A DNA stretch of 64,000 nt from Burkholderiales bacterium (GCA_016213325.1 JACRAY010000009.1:336164-400163), one strand, 5' to 3'; positions 49,401-58,602 are shown, counted from the first letter of the stretch. Numbers and translations: made by a program. Notes: generated from the letters alone by a model not told the origin.

Positions 49401-49470
49401 GAACGCAGTTTCTCCTACAGCGGGCACGCTGTCATCGGGGCCAAATCAAGCAACGAAAGGAGTCCCCGCG

Positions 49471-49623
49471 ATGAAGAAGGACAAGCAACCCCGCCGTGCC
49501 AGCAAGAAGGACGTGCCGCTGGCCAAGCTGCAGCCGCGCAGCGCCATGAACACGCGTGCCTCGGGCGGCGACAAGGAGAGCAACGAGCCGCTGCGCAAGC
49601 CCTTGAAAAGCAGCACGCGCTAG
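49471..49623 (+). CDS. Small basic protein
   Basis: A 50-residue Lys/Arg-rich protein (begins MKKDKQPRRASKKDVPLAKL) with a strong ribosome binding site (AAAGGAG, 8 nt before ATG). Composition suggests nucleic-acid binding or disorder. No family recognised. The stop overlaps the convergent glycosylase stop by 4 nt. Confidence 0.5.
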   Translation: MKKDKQPRRASKKDVPLAKLQPRSAMNTRASGGDKESNEPLRKPLKSSTR

Positions 49624-50183
49624 AACCTTCGGCTGAGGAATGGCGAGTCCCGCACGCCGAATCGCCACGGCACGTCGGCCGCCTTGCTGATGCCGATGCG
49701 GGGGCCCGCGACGATCGCCACGTCGTGCTCGCGTGCGACCACCTTGAACGGCTTGCGGTCCAGCCGCATGCCGTTCATGTCGTGCGTGATGCCCAGCGCC
49801 TGGCCCACGCGCCCCGGCCCCGCGCACAGCAGGCGAACGTCGTCCATGCCACGCCGCTCGCGCATCACGTCGATGCCGTGCAGCGGCTCGATGGCACGGA
49901 TGAGGACCCCCGCACCGTGGCCTTGTTCACGGCACACGAAATTCAGGCACCAGTGGATGCCGTACGAGCGGTAGACGTAGGCACGCCCCGGCGGCCCGAA
50001 CATCGCCTGGTTACGCAGCGTGGGCCCGCCGAAGCTGTGCGATGCCGGGTCTTCGCGGTCGTACGCCTCGGTTTCGACGATGCGCCCGCCGACGCCGTCG
50101 ACCAGCAGCACGGCCCCGATGAGTTGCAACGCGACCGAATGCGAGTCGTCTTCGAAATCGTCAGGATGCAGCGTCTTTTGCAT
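49620..50183 (-). CDS. DNA-3-methyladenine glycosylase (AAG/MPG family)
   Basis: This 187-residue base excision repair enzyme removes 3-methyladenine and related alkylated bases. IVETEAYDREDPASHSFGG holds the catalytic Glu, followed by MFGPPGRAYVYRSYGIHWCLN and LCAGPGRVGQALGI, all typical of AAG. The ATG at 50183 gives MQKTLHPDDFEDDS. It is divergent from imuABC with 79 nt between; the SOS box there is 33 nt from this start and could also influence it. Confidence 0.9.
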   Translation of the reverse strand: MQKTLHPDDFEDDSHSVALQLIGAVLLVDGVGGRIVETEAYDREDPASHSFGGPTLRNQAMFGPPGRAYVYRSYGIHWCLNFVCREQGHGAGVLIRAIEPLHGIDVMRERRGMDDVRLLCAGPGRVGQALGITHDMNGMRLDRKPFKVVAREHDVAIVAGPRIGISKAADVPWRFGVRDSPFLSRRF

Positions 50184-50215
50184 TCGAAAGTTGTAGTGCG
50201 GTGCGACCGAAAAGC

Positions 50216-50231
50216 CTGTATAAACAAACAG
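50216..50231 (+). promoter_or_regulatory. LexA-binding site (SOS box)
   Basis: CTGTATAAACAAACAG is a match to CTGT-N8-ACAG. It covers a TATAAA that can act as the imuA -10, 32 nt before the imuA GTG, so LexA binding would block transcription until DNA damage. Confidence 0.85.
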
Positions 50232-50262
50232 TACCGACCCACACCCATCACCGAATTGTCCC

Positions 50263-50982
50263 GTGTCCCGCGCCGCCTTGTTGAACCCCGGTCTGCTGCA
50301 GGTATGGCCTGCCAGCGAGCTGGCGCGCATCACCGAAAAGGTGGTGCCCACGGGCCACGCCGCGCTGGACGCGCAGTTGCCCGGCGGCGGCTGGCCGCTG
50401 GGCAGCATGGTCGAAGTGCTGCAGCCGCAGCCCGGGCAGCACGCCTGGCAATTGATCCTGCCGGCGCTGGCGCAGGCCGTGCGTGTTGAAGCCGGGCCCG
50501 TGGTCGTGGTGGGCGCACCGTTCGAGCCTTTCGGGCCCAGCCTGCAGGCGCAGGGCCTGCCGGGCGACCGCCTGCTGAAGATACAGGCCGACAAGCCGGC
50601 GGCGCGCCTGTGGGCGGCCGAGCAGGCGCTGCGTTGCGCCGAAGTGTCGGCGGTGGTCGCATGGCTGCCGAAAGCCAACGCCGCCGAGTTGCGCCGCCTG
50701 CACATGGCCGCGCAGCAGCAGGGGCGGCTGCTGTTCGTGTTCCGGCCCACCAGCGCGAAAACGCAGGCCACGCCGGCGCGGCTGCAGTTGCAGCTGGAAG
50801 GCGCGCAGGACCTGCAGGTTCGCATCCTGAAGCGCCGCGGCCCGCCGCTGCTGCAGCCGGTGAGCCTGCCTGCGCAGCCGCGCCGGTTGACGGCGTTGTT
50901 GCATGCGCGCAAGGGCAACGCAGCCACCCCCATCACCAGGAGCCGATCGCATGTTCTGGATCGCGTTGCAGCCCCCGCATGA
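50263..50982 (+). CDS. imuA: Translesion synthesis accessory protein ImuA
   Basis: This 239-residue RecA-like protein is the first gene of the damage-inducible mutasome. LPTGHAALDAQLPGGGWPLGSMVE-type beginning is seen as PTGHAALDAQLPGGGWPLGS; the Walker A lysine is missing, as expected for ImuA. It is thought to bind RecA and ImuB. Start GTG at 50263. It overlaps imuB by 32 nt. Confidence 0.9.
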   Translation: MSRAALLNPGLLQVWPASELARITEKVVPTGHAALDAQLPGGGWPLGSMVEVLQPQPGQHAWQLILPALAQAVRVEAGPVVVVGAPFEPFGPSLQAQGLPGDRLLKIQADKPAARLWAAEQALRCAEVSAVVAWLPKANAAELRRLHMAAQQQGRLLFVFRPTSAKTQATPARLQLQLEGAQDLQVRILKRRGPPLLQPVSLPAQPRRLTALLHARKGNAATPITRSRSHVLDRVAAPA

Positions 50983-52282
50983 AGACGAGAAGACCCCCTG
51001 GGGCTGGCGCGCATTGCAGTTCACGCCCCGGGTGTCTCTCGTCGACGAAGCGATAGCGCTGGAAGTCTCGGCCTGCGAAAGGCTGTGGGGCGGGCGCAAG
51101 CGGCTGCTGCGCAAGCTGTTCAAGTCGCCCGAAGGCCTGGCGCAACCTGCATGGGCCCATGGACCCACCGCCCTGGTGGCACTGGCCAAGCTGCGGCTGC
51201 AGCAACGCGGCGACGCCTTGCCCGCGCAACTGCCCGACGGCTTGCCGCTGGACGTGCTGTCGGCCACCGCAGCGCATCGCGGCATCCTGGAACGCATCGG
51301 CTGCCGCCAATGGGGGCAGCTGCGCGCGCTGCCGCGGGGCGGCCTGTCGCGCCGCTTCGGTGCTGCTCTGGTGGCTGCGCTGGATCGTGCGTATGGCGAG
51401 CAGCCGGAAAGCTTCGAGTGGCTCACGCTGCCCGAGAGCTTCGACGTGAAGCTGGAACTGCCCATGCTGGCCACCACCGCGCCCGAGTTGATGTGGTGCG
51501 GCCAGCGCCTGCTGACGCAGCTGCAGGTGTGGCTGCAGGCGCGCAACCAAGGGGTGCTGGCGTTCGAGCTGGAATGGACGCTGGACCTGAAGCGGCTGGA
51601 CGGCAAGGTGCTGCCGCCCAACGAACGCCTGGAGGTGCGCACCGCGCAGCCCACGCAGGACATGGCGCATTTGCGGCGGCTGGTGAACGAGCAGTTGTCG
51701 CGCACGGCGATTGCGGCGCCGGCCAATCATCTGCGCTTGCGATCGTTGCAGACCGTGCCCTGGGGCGGCGTGACGACGAGCCTGCTGCCCGAGGACAACC
51801 GCAGCGGCGAGAAGCTGCACCAGCTGGTGGAGCGGCTGAGCGTGCGGCTGGGTGAGCACAACGTGCTGGTGCTGCAGGCGCAGGCCGATCATCGGCCGGA
51901 GTGCATGCAGGTTTGGATGGCAGCACGCCGTCATCCCCGCGACCTTCCTCGTCATCCCCGCGAAGGCGGGGATCCAAAGCGACCAAAAACCGGGAAGCCT
52001 TGGGTCCCTGCCTCCGCGGGGATGACGGACTTGTACCCCACGTGGCTTCTTCCAAGCCCCCAGAAACTCGACGTCATCAACGAAGTCCCCCACTACCAGG
52101 GCCCGCTGCGCCGCCTGGCGCGCCTGTACCGCATCGAAACCGGCTGGTGGGAAGAGGGCGGCCCCGCCTTGCGCGACTACTTCATCGCTTCCAGCGAGCA
52201 AGCCGGACTCGTGTGGATCTTTCGCGAGCGCCCATCCGCCAGTGGTGAATCACGCTGGTATTTGCAAGGCCTTTATGCCTGA
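50951..52282 (+). CDS. imuB: Inactive Y-family polymerase-like protein ImuB
   Basis: This 443-residue protein resembles Y-family polymerases but lacks the catalytic acidic residues (MFWIALQPP where active enzymes have DMDxFFA), as in all ImuB. It links ImuC to the beta clamp. LWGGRKRLLRKLF, LDVLSATAAHRGILERIG and YRIETGWWEEGGPALRDYF match the family. A ~99-nt palindromic repeat (51929-52027) lies in frame and adds a peptide containing HPREGGDP and WVPASAGMT in the C-terminal region. Confidence 0.9.
   Translation: MFWIALQPPHEDEKTPWGWRALQFTPRVSLVDEAIALEVSACERLWGGRKRLLRKLFKSPEGLAQPAWAHGPTALVALAKLRLQQRGDALPAQLPDGLPLDVLSATAAHRGILERIGCRQWGQLRALPRGGLSRRFGAALVAALDRAYGEQPESFEWLTLPESFDVKLELPMLATTAPELMWCGQRLLTQLQVWLQARNQGVLAFELEWTLDLKRLDGKVLPPNERLEVRTAQPTQDMAHLRRLVNEQLSRTAIAAPANHLRLRSLQTVPWGGVTTSLLPEDNRSGEKLHQLVERLSVRLGEHNVLVLQAQADHRPECMQVWMAARRHPRDLPRHPREGGDPKRPKTGKPWVPASAGMTDLYPTWLLPSPQKLDVINEVPHYQGPLRRLARLYRIETGWWEEGGPALRDYFIASSEQAGLVWIFRERPSASGESRWYLQGLYA
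51929..52027. repeat. Long palindromic repeat inside imuB
   Basis: CGTCATCCCCGCG (51950-51962) is mirrored by CGCGGGGATGACG at 52015-52027, enclosing a second inner hairpin (CCCCGCGAAGGCGGGG). A partial extra copy of the left end is at 51929-51940. It is the known type of proteobacterial dispersed repeat whose translation gives HPREGGDP...WVPASAGMT. The insertion keeps the imuB frame. Confidence 0.88.
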
Positions 52283-55200
52283 ACAACCCATCAAGCCGCA
52301 GTCCGCGACACTCGACGAGCACCGCGACCTGCCGCCGGTGCTGTCGCCGCTGCCCGACCCGCTGCCTGCGTACGCCGAGCTGCACTGCATCAGCAACTTC
52401 AGCTTCCAGCGCGGCGCCTCGCACGCGCAGGAACTGGTGCGCCGGGCCTACGACCTGGGCTACGAAGCGCTCGCCATCACCGACGAATGCTCGGTGGCCG
52501 GCGTGGTGCGCGCGTGGTCGGGCTGGAACGAATACAAGGCCTACATCGAGAAGCTGGAGGAAGACTCGCCGTACGAAAGGCGGCTGCGTCCTTTCCGCCT
52601 GCTCTATGGCAGCGAGTTCGACCTGGGCGAAGGCAAGCTCGTCGCCATCGCCCGCGACCTGGAAGGCTGGGGCGGCCTGTGCGAATTCATCACCGCCGCG
52701 CGCACGACCGATGCGCCCAAGGGCGATTACGTGGTGGGCTGGGATACGAGCGACTTCACGCTGCTGCAGGGCTGCGAAATCCTCTATGCGCCCCGGCGTG
52801 AGGGCTTCGAGATGCAGACGCTGCTGCAAAGGCTGGCCTGGCTGCAGCAGCTTTATCAAGATGGCCTGTGGCTGGCCGTCGAACTGCCGCACCAGATCGA
52901 CGACGACCTGTGGCTGTCGCACATGCGCGCTGCCGCGCGCGAAAGCGGCGTGCGCCTGGTGGCCACGGGCGACGTGCACATGCACGTGCGATCGCGCAAG
53001 CCGCTGCAGGACATGCTGACCGCCGTGCGGCTGGGCAAGCCGGTCAACGAATGCGGCTACGAGCTGCAGGCCAACGCCGAAAAGCACCTGCGCCAGCGCA
53101 AGCGCCTGGCCGAGACTTTTCCGTCGGACCTGCTGGCGGCCACGATGGAAGTGACGAGCCGCTGCCACTTTGCGCTGGAAGAAGTGCGCTACAACTACCC
53201 GCAAGAGGCCGTGCCCGACGGCATGACGCCTACGCAGGGCCTGCGCCACCTGACCTACGAAGGCGCGGCGAAGCGCTACCCGCAAGGCATCCCCGACAAG
53301 GTGGTCGCCCTGCTGGAAAAAGAGCTGGCCCTCATCGAATACTGCCAGTACGAGATGTTCTTCTTGACGGTGCACGACATCGTGCGCTTTGCCGAGCAGC
53401 AACGCATCCTGTGCCAGGGCCGAGGCTCGGCGGCCAACTCGGTGGTGTGCTTCTGCCTCGGCATCACCGCGATGGACCCCATGCTGTCCGAGCCGCTGCT
53501 GGAACGCTTCATCAGCGTGGACCGCCGCAACGAGCCGCCCGACATCGACGTGGACTTCGAGCACGAGCGGCGAGAAGAGGTCATCCAGTACATCTACAGC
53601 AAGTACGGGCGGCACCGCGCGGCCATTGCGGCGGTGGTCATCACCTACCGCACGCGCAGCGCCATCCGCGACGTGGGCAAGGCGCTGGGGCTGCCCGAGC
53701 CGCTGATCGACGCCTTTGCCAAAGACCACTTCTGGTTCGACGACCGCCTGTCGCCGGACCGGCTGGCGTTGATGGCTGCGCAAAGCGGGTGCGCCATCAG
53801 CGAACACCAGGCGCGCCAGTGGACCGAGATCACCTGGCAGCTGATGGGTTTTCCGCGGCATTTGAGCCAGCACGTGGGCGGCTTCGTGCTGACGCAGACC
53901 AAGCTGACGCGGCTGGTGCCGGTGGAAAACGCCAGCATGGAAAACCGCTCGGTCATCCAGTGGGACAAGGACGACCTGGAAGACATGGGCCTGATGAAGG
54001 TGGACGTGCTGGCGCTGGGCATGCTGACCGCCATCCGCCGTTGCATCGACTTCGTGGCCGAGCGGCGCGGGTGTGCCTTCACGCGCTACGACATCCCCGA
54101 CGAAGACCCCGAGACCTACGAGATGATCCGCCGCGCCGACACGGTGGGCACCTTCCAGGTGGAAAGCCGCGCGCAGATGTCGATGCTGCCGCGGCTGAAG
54201 CCCACGGTGTTCTACGACCTGGTGGTGCAGGTGGCCATCGTGCGGCCGGGGCCCATCACGGGCGGCATGGTGCACCCGTACCTGAAGGCGCGTGACCGGC
54301 AGCGGCGCGGCGAAGTCATCGAATACGAGCGTTCGTCGCACGACGAGCCCGGCAAGCCGCCGCGCCTGCAGAAGGCGCTGCAACGCACGCTGGGCATCCC
54401 CATCTTCCAGGAGCAGGTGATGGAGATCTCGATGATCGCGGCCGGCTTCACCGCCACCGAGGCGGATTCCCTGCGCCGTGCCATGGCCGCCTGGAAGCGC
54501 CGCGGCGGCGTCGACAAGTTCCGCGACAAGCTGGTGGGCGGCATGCTGCGCAACGGCTACACGCCCGAATTCGCGTCGCGCATCTTCAAGCAGGTAGAAG
54601 GCTTCGGCGACTACGGCTTTCCCGAAAGCCATGCGTACAGCTTTGCCTTGCTGGCCTACAAGAGCGCGTGGCTGAAGTGCCACGAGCCCGAGGCCTTCCT
54701 CGCCGCCATGCTCAACTCGCAACCCATGGGCTTCTATGGCCCTTCGCAACTCGTGCAGGACGCCAAGCGCCACGGCGTGGTGGTCCTGCCCCCCGACGTC
54801 TCGCACAGCGATTGGGACTGCACCCTCCAAAAACAATGGGGGTCAGAGTCGAATTATTCGATCGATGAAAAGCCTGCCGTCCGCCTCGGCCTGCGCATGA
54901 TCGGCGGCCTAACCGAAGACGGCGGCAAGCGCATCGAAGCCGCGCGCAAGCTCGCCCCCTTCAGCACCGTCGAAGACATGTCGCTACGCGCCCAGCTCGA
55001 CGTGCGCGACATGAAGGCCCTGGCCGCCGGCGACGCCCTGGTGTCGCTGGCCGGGCATCGCAGGCAGCAGGTGTGGGAAGCCTCGGCCCTGCTGCGCGCG
55101 CCCGGGCTGCTGCGCGAAGCGCCGATCGAGGAAGAAGCCATCGAGCTGCCGGCCGCGAAGGAGGGCGAGGAGATCGTCTTCGACTACGCCTCGATGGGCC

Positions 55201-55598
55201 TCACGCTGCGCCGCCACCCGCTGGCTTTGCTGCGCGACCGGCTGCGCACCCAACGCATCCTGAGCGCCAGCGAACTGCACGACCTGCCCAATGGACGGCG
55301 CGTGCGCGCCTGCGGCATCGTCACCGTGCGTCAGCAGCCGCAAACCGCCAACGGCACGATCTTCGTCACGCTGGAAGACGAGACCGGCCCCGTCAACGTG
55401 ATTGTGTGGCGGCACGTGCGCGAGAAGCAGCGCGACGCGCTGCTGCAGTCGAAGCTGATGGCGGTGTATGGCGTGTGGCAGCGCGACGTGGAAAGCGGCG
55501 GCGAGGTCCGGCACCTGATCGCCGAGCGCATGGAGGACTTCACGCCGATGCTGGGCAGGCTGGGGCAGTTGAATCGGCAGAGCCGGGATTTTCACTAA
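52275..55598 (+). CDS. imuC: Error-prone DNA polymerase III alpha-like ImuC/DnaE2
   Basis: This 1,107-residue polymerase does translesion synthesis with ImuB. PHP domain (ELHCISNFSFQRGASHAQEL), catalytic Asp motifs PDIDVDFEHERR and KVDVLALGML, and the C-terminal OB-fold (RRVRACGIVTVRQQPQTANG) are complete. ATG at 52275 overlaps the end of imuB by 8 nt. An in-frame insertion at 54837-54860 adds roughly WGSESNYSIDE before PAVRLGLRM, derived from a dispersed GGGGTCAGA repeat. Confidence 0.95.
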   Translation: MPEQPIKPQSATLDEHRDLPPVLSPLPDPLPAYAELHCISNFSFQRGASHAQELVRRAYDLGYEALAITDECSVAGVVRAWSGWNEYKAYIEKLEEDSPYERRLRPFRLLYGSEFDLGEGKLVAIARDLEGWGGLCEFITAARTTDAPKGDYVVGWDTSDFTLLQGCEILYAPRREGFEMQTLLQRLAWLQQLYQDGLWLAVELPHQIDDDLWLSHMRAAARESGVRLVATGDVHMHVRSRKPLQDMLTAVRLGKPVNECGYELQANAEKHLRQRKRLAETFPSDLLAATMEVTSRCHFALEEVRYNYPQEAVPDGMTPTQGLRHLTYEGAAKRYPQGIPDKVVALLEKELALIEYCQYEMFFLTVHDIVRFAEQQRILCQGRGSAANSVVCFCLGITAMDPMLSEPLLERFISVDRRNEPPDIDVDFEHERREEVIQYIYSKYGRHRAAIAAVVITYRTRSAIRDVGKALGLPEPLIDAFAKDHFWFDDRLSPDRLALMAAQSGCAISEHQARQWTEITWQLMGFPRHLSQHVGGFVLTQTKLTRLVPVENASMENRSVIQWDKDDLEDMGLMKVDVLALGMLTAIRRCIDFVAERRGCAFTRYDIPDEDPETYEMIRRADTVGTFQVESRAQMSMLPRLKPTVFYDLVVQVAIVRPGPITGGMVHPYLKARDRQRRGEVIEYERSSHDEPGKPPRLQKALQRTLGIPIFQEQVMEISMIAAGFTATEADSLRRAMAAWKRRGGVDKFRDKLVGGMLRNGYTPEFASRIFKQVEGFGDYGFPESHAYSFALLAYKSAWLKCHEPEAFLAAMLNSQPMGFYGPSQLVQDAKRHGVVVLPPDVSHSDWDCTLQKQWGSESNYSIDEKPAVRLGLRMIGGLTEDGGKRIEAARKLAPFSTVEDMSLRAQLDVRDMKALAAGDALVSLAGHRRQQVWEASALLRAPGLLREAPIEEEAIELPAAKEGEEIVFDYASMGLTLRRHPLALLRDRLRTQRILSASELHDLPNGRRVRACGIVTVRQQPQTANGTIFVTLEDETGPVNVIVWRHVREKQRDALLQSKLMAVYGVWQRDVESGGEVRHLIAERMEDFTPMLGRLGQLNRQSRDFH
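54837..54860. repeat. Dispersed GGGGTCAGA repeat, copy 2 (inside imuC)
   Basis: GGGGTCAGAGTCGAATTA closely matches the repeat at 23866-23890 (about 20 of 23 positions). It sits in frame in imuC at a loop between conserved segments DWDCTL and AVRLGLRM. Confidence 0.6.
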
Positions 55599-55600
55599 AG

Positions 55601-55708
55601 GTAGGGTGCCTACGCCTTCGGCTCGTTACCCTACCCTACGAAGATGCGATTTCGAGGCGTAAGACGTAGGGTGGGGTAAGCAAGCGAAGCGGCGCACCCC
55701 ACCGTGTA
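55601..55708. repeat. GTAGGGTG palindromic repeats between imuC and MFS gene
   Basis: The whole gap between the convergent imuC and MFS genes is inverted repeat: GTAGGGT (55601) mirrored by ACCCTAC (about 55633-55639), and GTAGGGTGGGGTAAGC (from 55666) mirrored by GCGCACCCCACC. Such elements are common dispersed repeats; here they could work as a two-way terminator. Confidence 0.65.
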
Positions 55709-55711
55709 ACC

Positions 55712-56929
55712 TCACCCAGGCCGCTTCGCCATCAAGAACAACACCGACCCCGCCCCCGCCACCACCGCCAGCACCGTGAACCCCCACCGGTAGTGCCCCT
55801 GCCAGTCCGCAAACCCGCCGGCCACCATGGGCCCCGCGATCTGGCCCAGCGAGATGATGAAAGCCGACAGCCCCATGATCATCCCGATGGCCTGCAGCCC
55901 GAAGTAATCCGCGCGGATCGCCTGCATCAACGGCCCGCGCAGCCCCCACGCCACCCCGTGCAGCACCGCAAACGCGCCCAGCATCCACGGGCCGATCGCG
56001 AAAGTCAGCATCAGCAGGCCCAGCATGTGCGCCACCATGCACGCCGCCGCGATCAGCCGCTTGTCCCACTTGTCGCCCACCGCCGCCCCCATCAGCACCC
56101 CCGCCGCCTGCGCCACGGTCATCAGCGTGATCACCAGCGAAGCCTGCGCCACCGAATAGCCCAGCCCTTCCTTCATGTGCGTGATCGCGTGTACGTTCAC
56201 TGCCGTCACCACCAGCAGCGCAAACCCGTGCCCCAGCGCCAGCAGCCAGAAAGCGCTGGTGCGCACCGCCTCGCGGGCCGTGAACTCGCGCTCGGCCGGC
56301 AGCGGCTCGCCCGCTGAAGGCGAGGGCCCGGCAGGCGGCAAGCCGTCCTCGGTCTCGCCGATCTCCGACGGGTCGCGCCGCAGCACGCGCGCCAGCGGAA
56401 TGCCCACCACCAGCGCCACCACCGCCGACCCGACGGCCGTTGCCCGCCAGCCCCACGTCTGCATGGTCCACGCCACGATGGGCACCGCCACGCCGCCCAG
56501 CGCCAGCCCCAGGCCGGTGAACGCCAGCGCCCGCGCACGCCAGCGCCGGAACCAGTGCACCAGCGTGATCGTGAGCGGAAAATAGCCCGAGAGACTCGTG
56601 CCCAGCGCCAGCAGCAACACCGCGCCATAGAACCCGGCCAGCGTCTCCACCTGGCTCAGTGCAACGAAGCCCCCCGCCAGGAACACCAGCCCCGCCTGCA
56701 CGATGTTGCGCGCGCCGAAGCGGTCCATCGCCCACCCGAGCGCCGGCCCCAGCACCGCGCCTTCCAGCGAATGCAGGGCCGCACCCGCCGCCAGCGCCGT
56801 CTTGCTCCAGCCCTTCTCGTCGGCCAGCACCGCGACGTACGCGCCGAAGGCGTGCACCATCAACCCGCCTATCAGGAACTGCAGGACCCCGGCTGCTGCA
56901 GCGATGCGCCAGCCGTAGAAGATCTTCAC
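55712..56929 (-). CDS. MFS transporter (OFA/monocarboxylate-like)
   Basis: This 405-residue permease has twelve helices; FYGWRIAAAAGVLQFLIGG at the N-terminus and GWAMDRFGARNIV after helix 2 are typical of the oxalate/formate-antiporter-like group. The substrate is probably a small organic anion. It overlaps the amidase stop by 4 nt, so a transport-hydrolysis unit is plausible. Confidence 0.85.
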   Translation of the reverse strand: MKIFYGWRIAAAAGVLQFLIGGLMVHAFGAYVAVLADEKGWSKTALAAGAALHSLEGAVLGPALGWAMDRFGARNIVQAGLVFLAGGFVALSQVETLAGFYGAVLLLALGTSLSGYFPLTITLVHWFRRWRARALAFTGLGLALGGVAVPIVAWTMQTWGWRATAVGSAVVALVVGIPLARVLRRDPSEIGETEDGLPPAGPSPSAGEPLPAEREFTAREAVRTSAFWLLALGHGFALLVVTAVNVHAITHMKEGLGYSVAQASLVITLMTVAQAAGVLMGAAVGDKWDKRLIAAACMVAHMLGLLMLTFAIGPWMLGAFAVLHGVAWGLRGPLMQAIRADYFGLQAIGMIMGLSAFIISLGQIAGPMVAGGFADWQGHYRWGFTVLAVVAGAGSVLFLMAKRPG

Positions 56930-58602
56930 TTCTTCGAAGCAGCTTGCGCCGCGGGTACTGCAAACTTGTCCAGCGGCGGAGGCTTGCGATGCAGCGTGCC
57001 CTGCTCATACGCATAGGCCAGCCGCAGCAGCAGCCCCTCGCTCCATGCGGTACCGATGAAGGAGATGCCGATCGGCAAACCCTGCACCATCCCCATGGGC
57101 ACCGTGATCGACGGATACCCCGCCACCGCCGCGGGCGTGGAGCTGGAGCCGATGTACGAATCGCCGTTGACGTGGTCCGTCATCCACGCGGGCGACCCCG
57201 TGGGCGCCACGATGGCGTCGAGCTTGTGCTCCTGCAGCAGCTTGTCGATGCTTTCGCGCGCGAGCCGCCGCGACTTCTCCAGCGCCGCCTTGTACGCCTT
57301 GTCCGTCAGCGGCCCCTTGGCCTGCGCCTTGACGAACAGCTCTTGCCCGAAGAACGGCATCTCCTTGTCGGCATGCTTCTCGTTGAACGCAATCACGTCG
57401 GCCAGCGAACGCACCTTGGCCCCCGAGCGATGCGACAGGTACTTGTTGAGCCCGTCCTTCAGCTCGTACAGCAGCACCTCGAGCTCGTCTTCGTCGTAGT
57501 CGCCCAGCGACCGCAAGTCCGCCGGGTCGACCACCACCGCGCCCAGCCGCTTCAGGTCGGCCACCGCCTTGTCGTACAGCTTGTCGGTGTGCGGGCTGTA
57601 GCCCGTGACCTTCTTGCGCGCCACGCCGATGCGCATGCCCTTCAGCCCGTCCTTCTTCAGGAAAATGCGGTAGTCGTCCGGAATGCGCCCCTGCGCCGAT
57701 CGAGTGACAGGGTCTTCCGGGTCCACCCCCGCTATCGCGCCCAGCACGATGGCCGCATCCGTCACCGAACGGGCCATCGGCCCCGCCGTGTCCTGCGAAT
57801 GCGAGATGGGGATGATGCCGTTGCGGCTGACCAGCCCCACGGTGGGCTTGATGCCCACCAGGGCGCCCATGTTGCTGGGGCACATGATGGAGCCGTCGGT
57901 CTCGGTGCCTATGCCCACCACCGCGTAGCTGGCCGCGATGGCCGTGCCGGTGCCCGAGCTGGACCCGCACGGGTTGCGTTGCGGGTCGTACGCGTTCTTG
58001 GTCTGTCCGCCGCGTGCGCTCCAGCCGCTGCTGGACTTCATCGACCGGATGTTGGCCCACTCGGACAAGTTGGTCTTGCCCAGGATCACCGCGCCAGCGT
58101 TGCGCAGCTTGCGCACGATGAAGGCGTCCTGCGCGGCCGGCGCATCGGCCAGCGCGAGAGAGCCGGCGCTGGTCTTCATGGAGTCGCCGGTATCGATGTT
58201 GTCCTTGATGACGACAGGAATGCCGTGCAGGGGCCCGCGCAACAGCACCTTGCGCGACCGGTCCAGCGACTCGGCGAACTCCAGCGCGTCGGGGCTCAGC
58301 TCGATCATCGCGTTCAGCCGCGGCCCAGCCTTGTCGAGCGCGGCGATGCGCGCCAGGCTGCGCTTGGTGAGCTCTTTCGAGGTGATGCGCCCGGCGTCGA
58401 GCTGCTTGCCCAGCATTTCGATGGACGCCTCGACGATGTTGGGCTCGGGCAGCACTTCTTTCTTCGGCTCTGCTCGCACTGCAGCACCTCCCATCAGGCA
58501 CGCCACGGCCAGTATGTACGCCACGGCGCCCCTGTACGCCCCGGCTCCCCTGTAGGCTGGGGTAACACCCCAGCTCCCCCTCTTCAAGGCTTCCTCTGCC
58601 AT
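56926..58602 (-). CDS. Amidase-signature-family amidase, exported
   Basis: This 558-residue amidase has the Ser-cisSer-Lys triad: Lys in VVIKDNIDT, cis-Ser in DGSIMCPSN region and nucleophile in PCGSSSGTG. A membrane-spanning signal (AVAYILAVACLMGGAAVRA) suggests export, with cleavage near VRA. The substrate is unknown. The N-terminus (GSWGVTPAYRGAGAYRG) is encoded by a palindromic repeat, and the start at 58602 overlaps the ppGpp hydrolase gene by 19 nt; the original start may be a GTG near 58528 (VAYILAV). Confidence 0.85.
   Translation of the reverse strand: MAEEALKRGSWGVTPAYRGAGAYRGAVAYILAVACLMGGAAVRAEPKKEVLPEPNIVEASIEMLGKQLDAGRITSKELTKRSLARIAALDKAGPRLNAMIELSPDALEFAESLDRSRKVLLRGPLHGIPVVIKDNIDTGDSMKTSAGSLALADAPAAQDAFIVRKLRNAGAVILGKTNLSEWANIRSMKSSSGWSARGGQTKNAYDPQRNPCGSSSGTGTAIAASYAVVGIGTETDGSIMCPSNMGALVGIKPTVGLVSRNGIIPISHSQDTAGPMARSVTDAAIVLGAIAGVDPEDPVTRSAQGRIPDDYRIFLKKDGLKGMRIGVARKKVTGYSPHTDKLYDKAVADLKRLGAVVVDPADLRSLGDYDEDELEVLLYELKDGLNKYLSHRSGAKVRSLADVIAFNEKHADKEMPFFGQELFVKAQAKGPLTDKAYKAALEKSRRLARESIDKLLQEHKLDAIVAPTGSPAWMTDHVNGDSYIGSSSTPAAVAGYPSITVPMGMVQGLPIGISFIGTAWSEGLLLRLAYAYEQGTLHRKPPPLDKFAVPAAQAASKK
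58551..58575. repeat. Short palindromic repeat, family A, copy 3 (inside amidase N-terminus)
   Basis: TGTAGGCTGGGGT-aac-ACCCCAGC is the third copy of the element at 17694 and 38446. It lies just inside the amidase gene, upstream of the signal peptide, and codes for SWGVTPAY. Confidence 0.7.

Noticed and set aside
52182..54836. 884-codon minus-strand frame opposite imuC
   Set aside because: Antisense shadow of a highly conserved polymerase gene.
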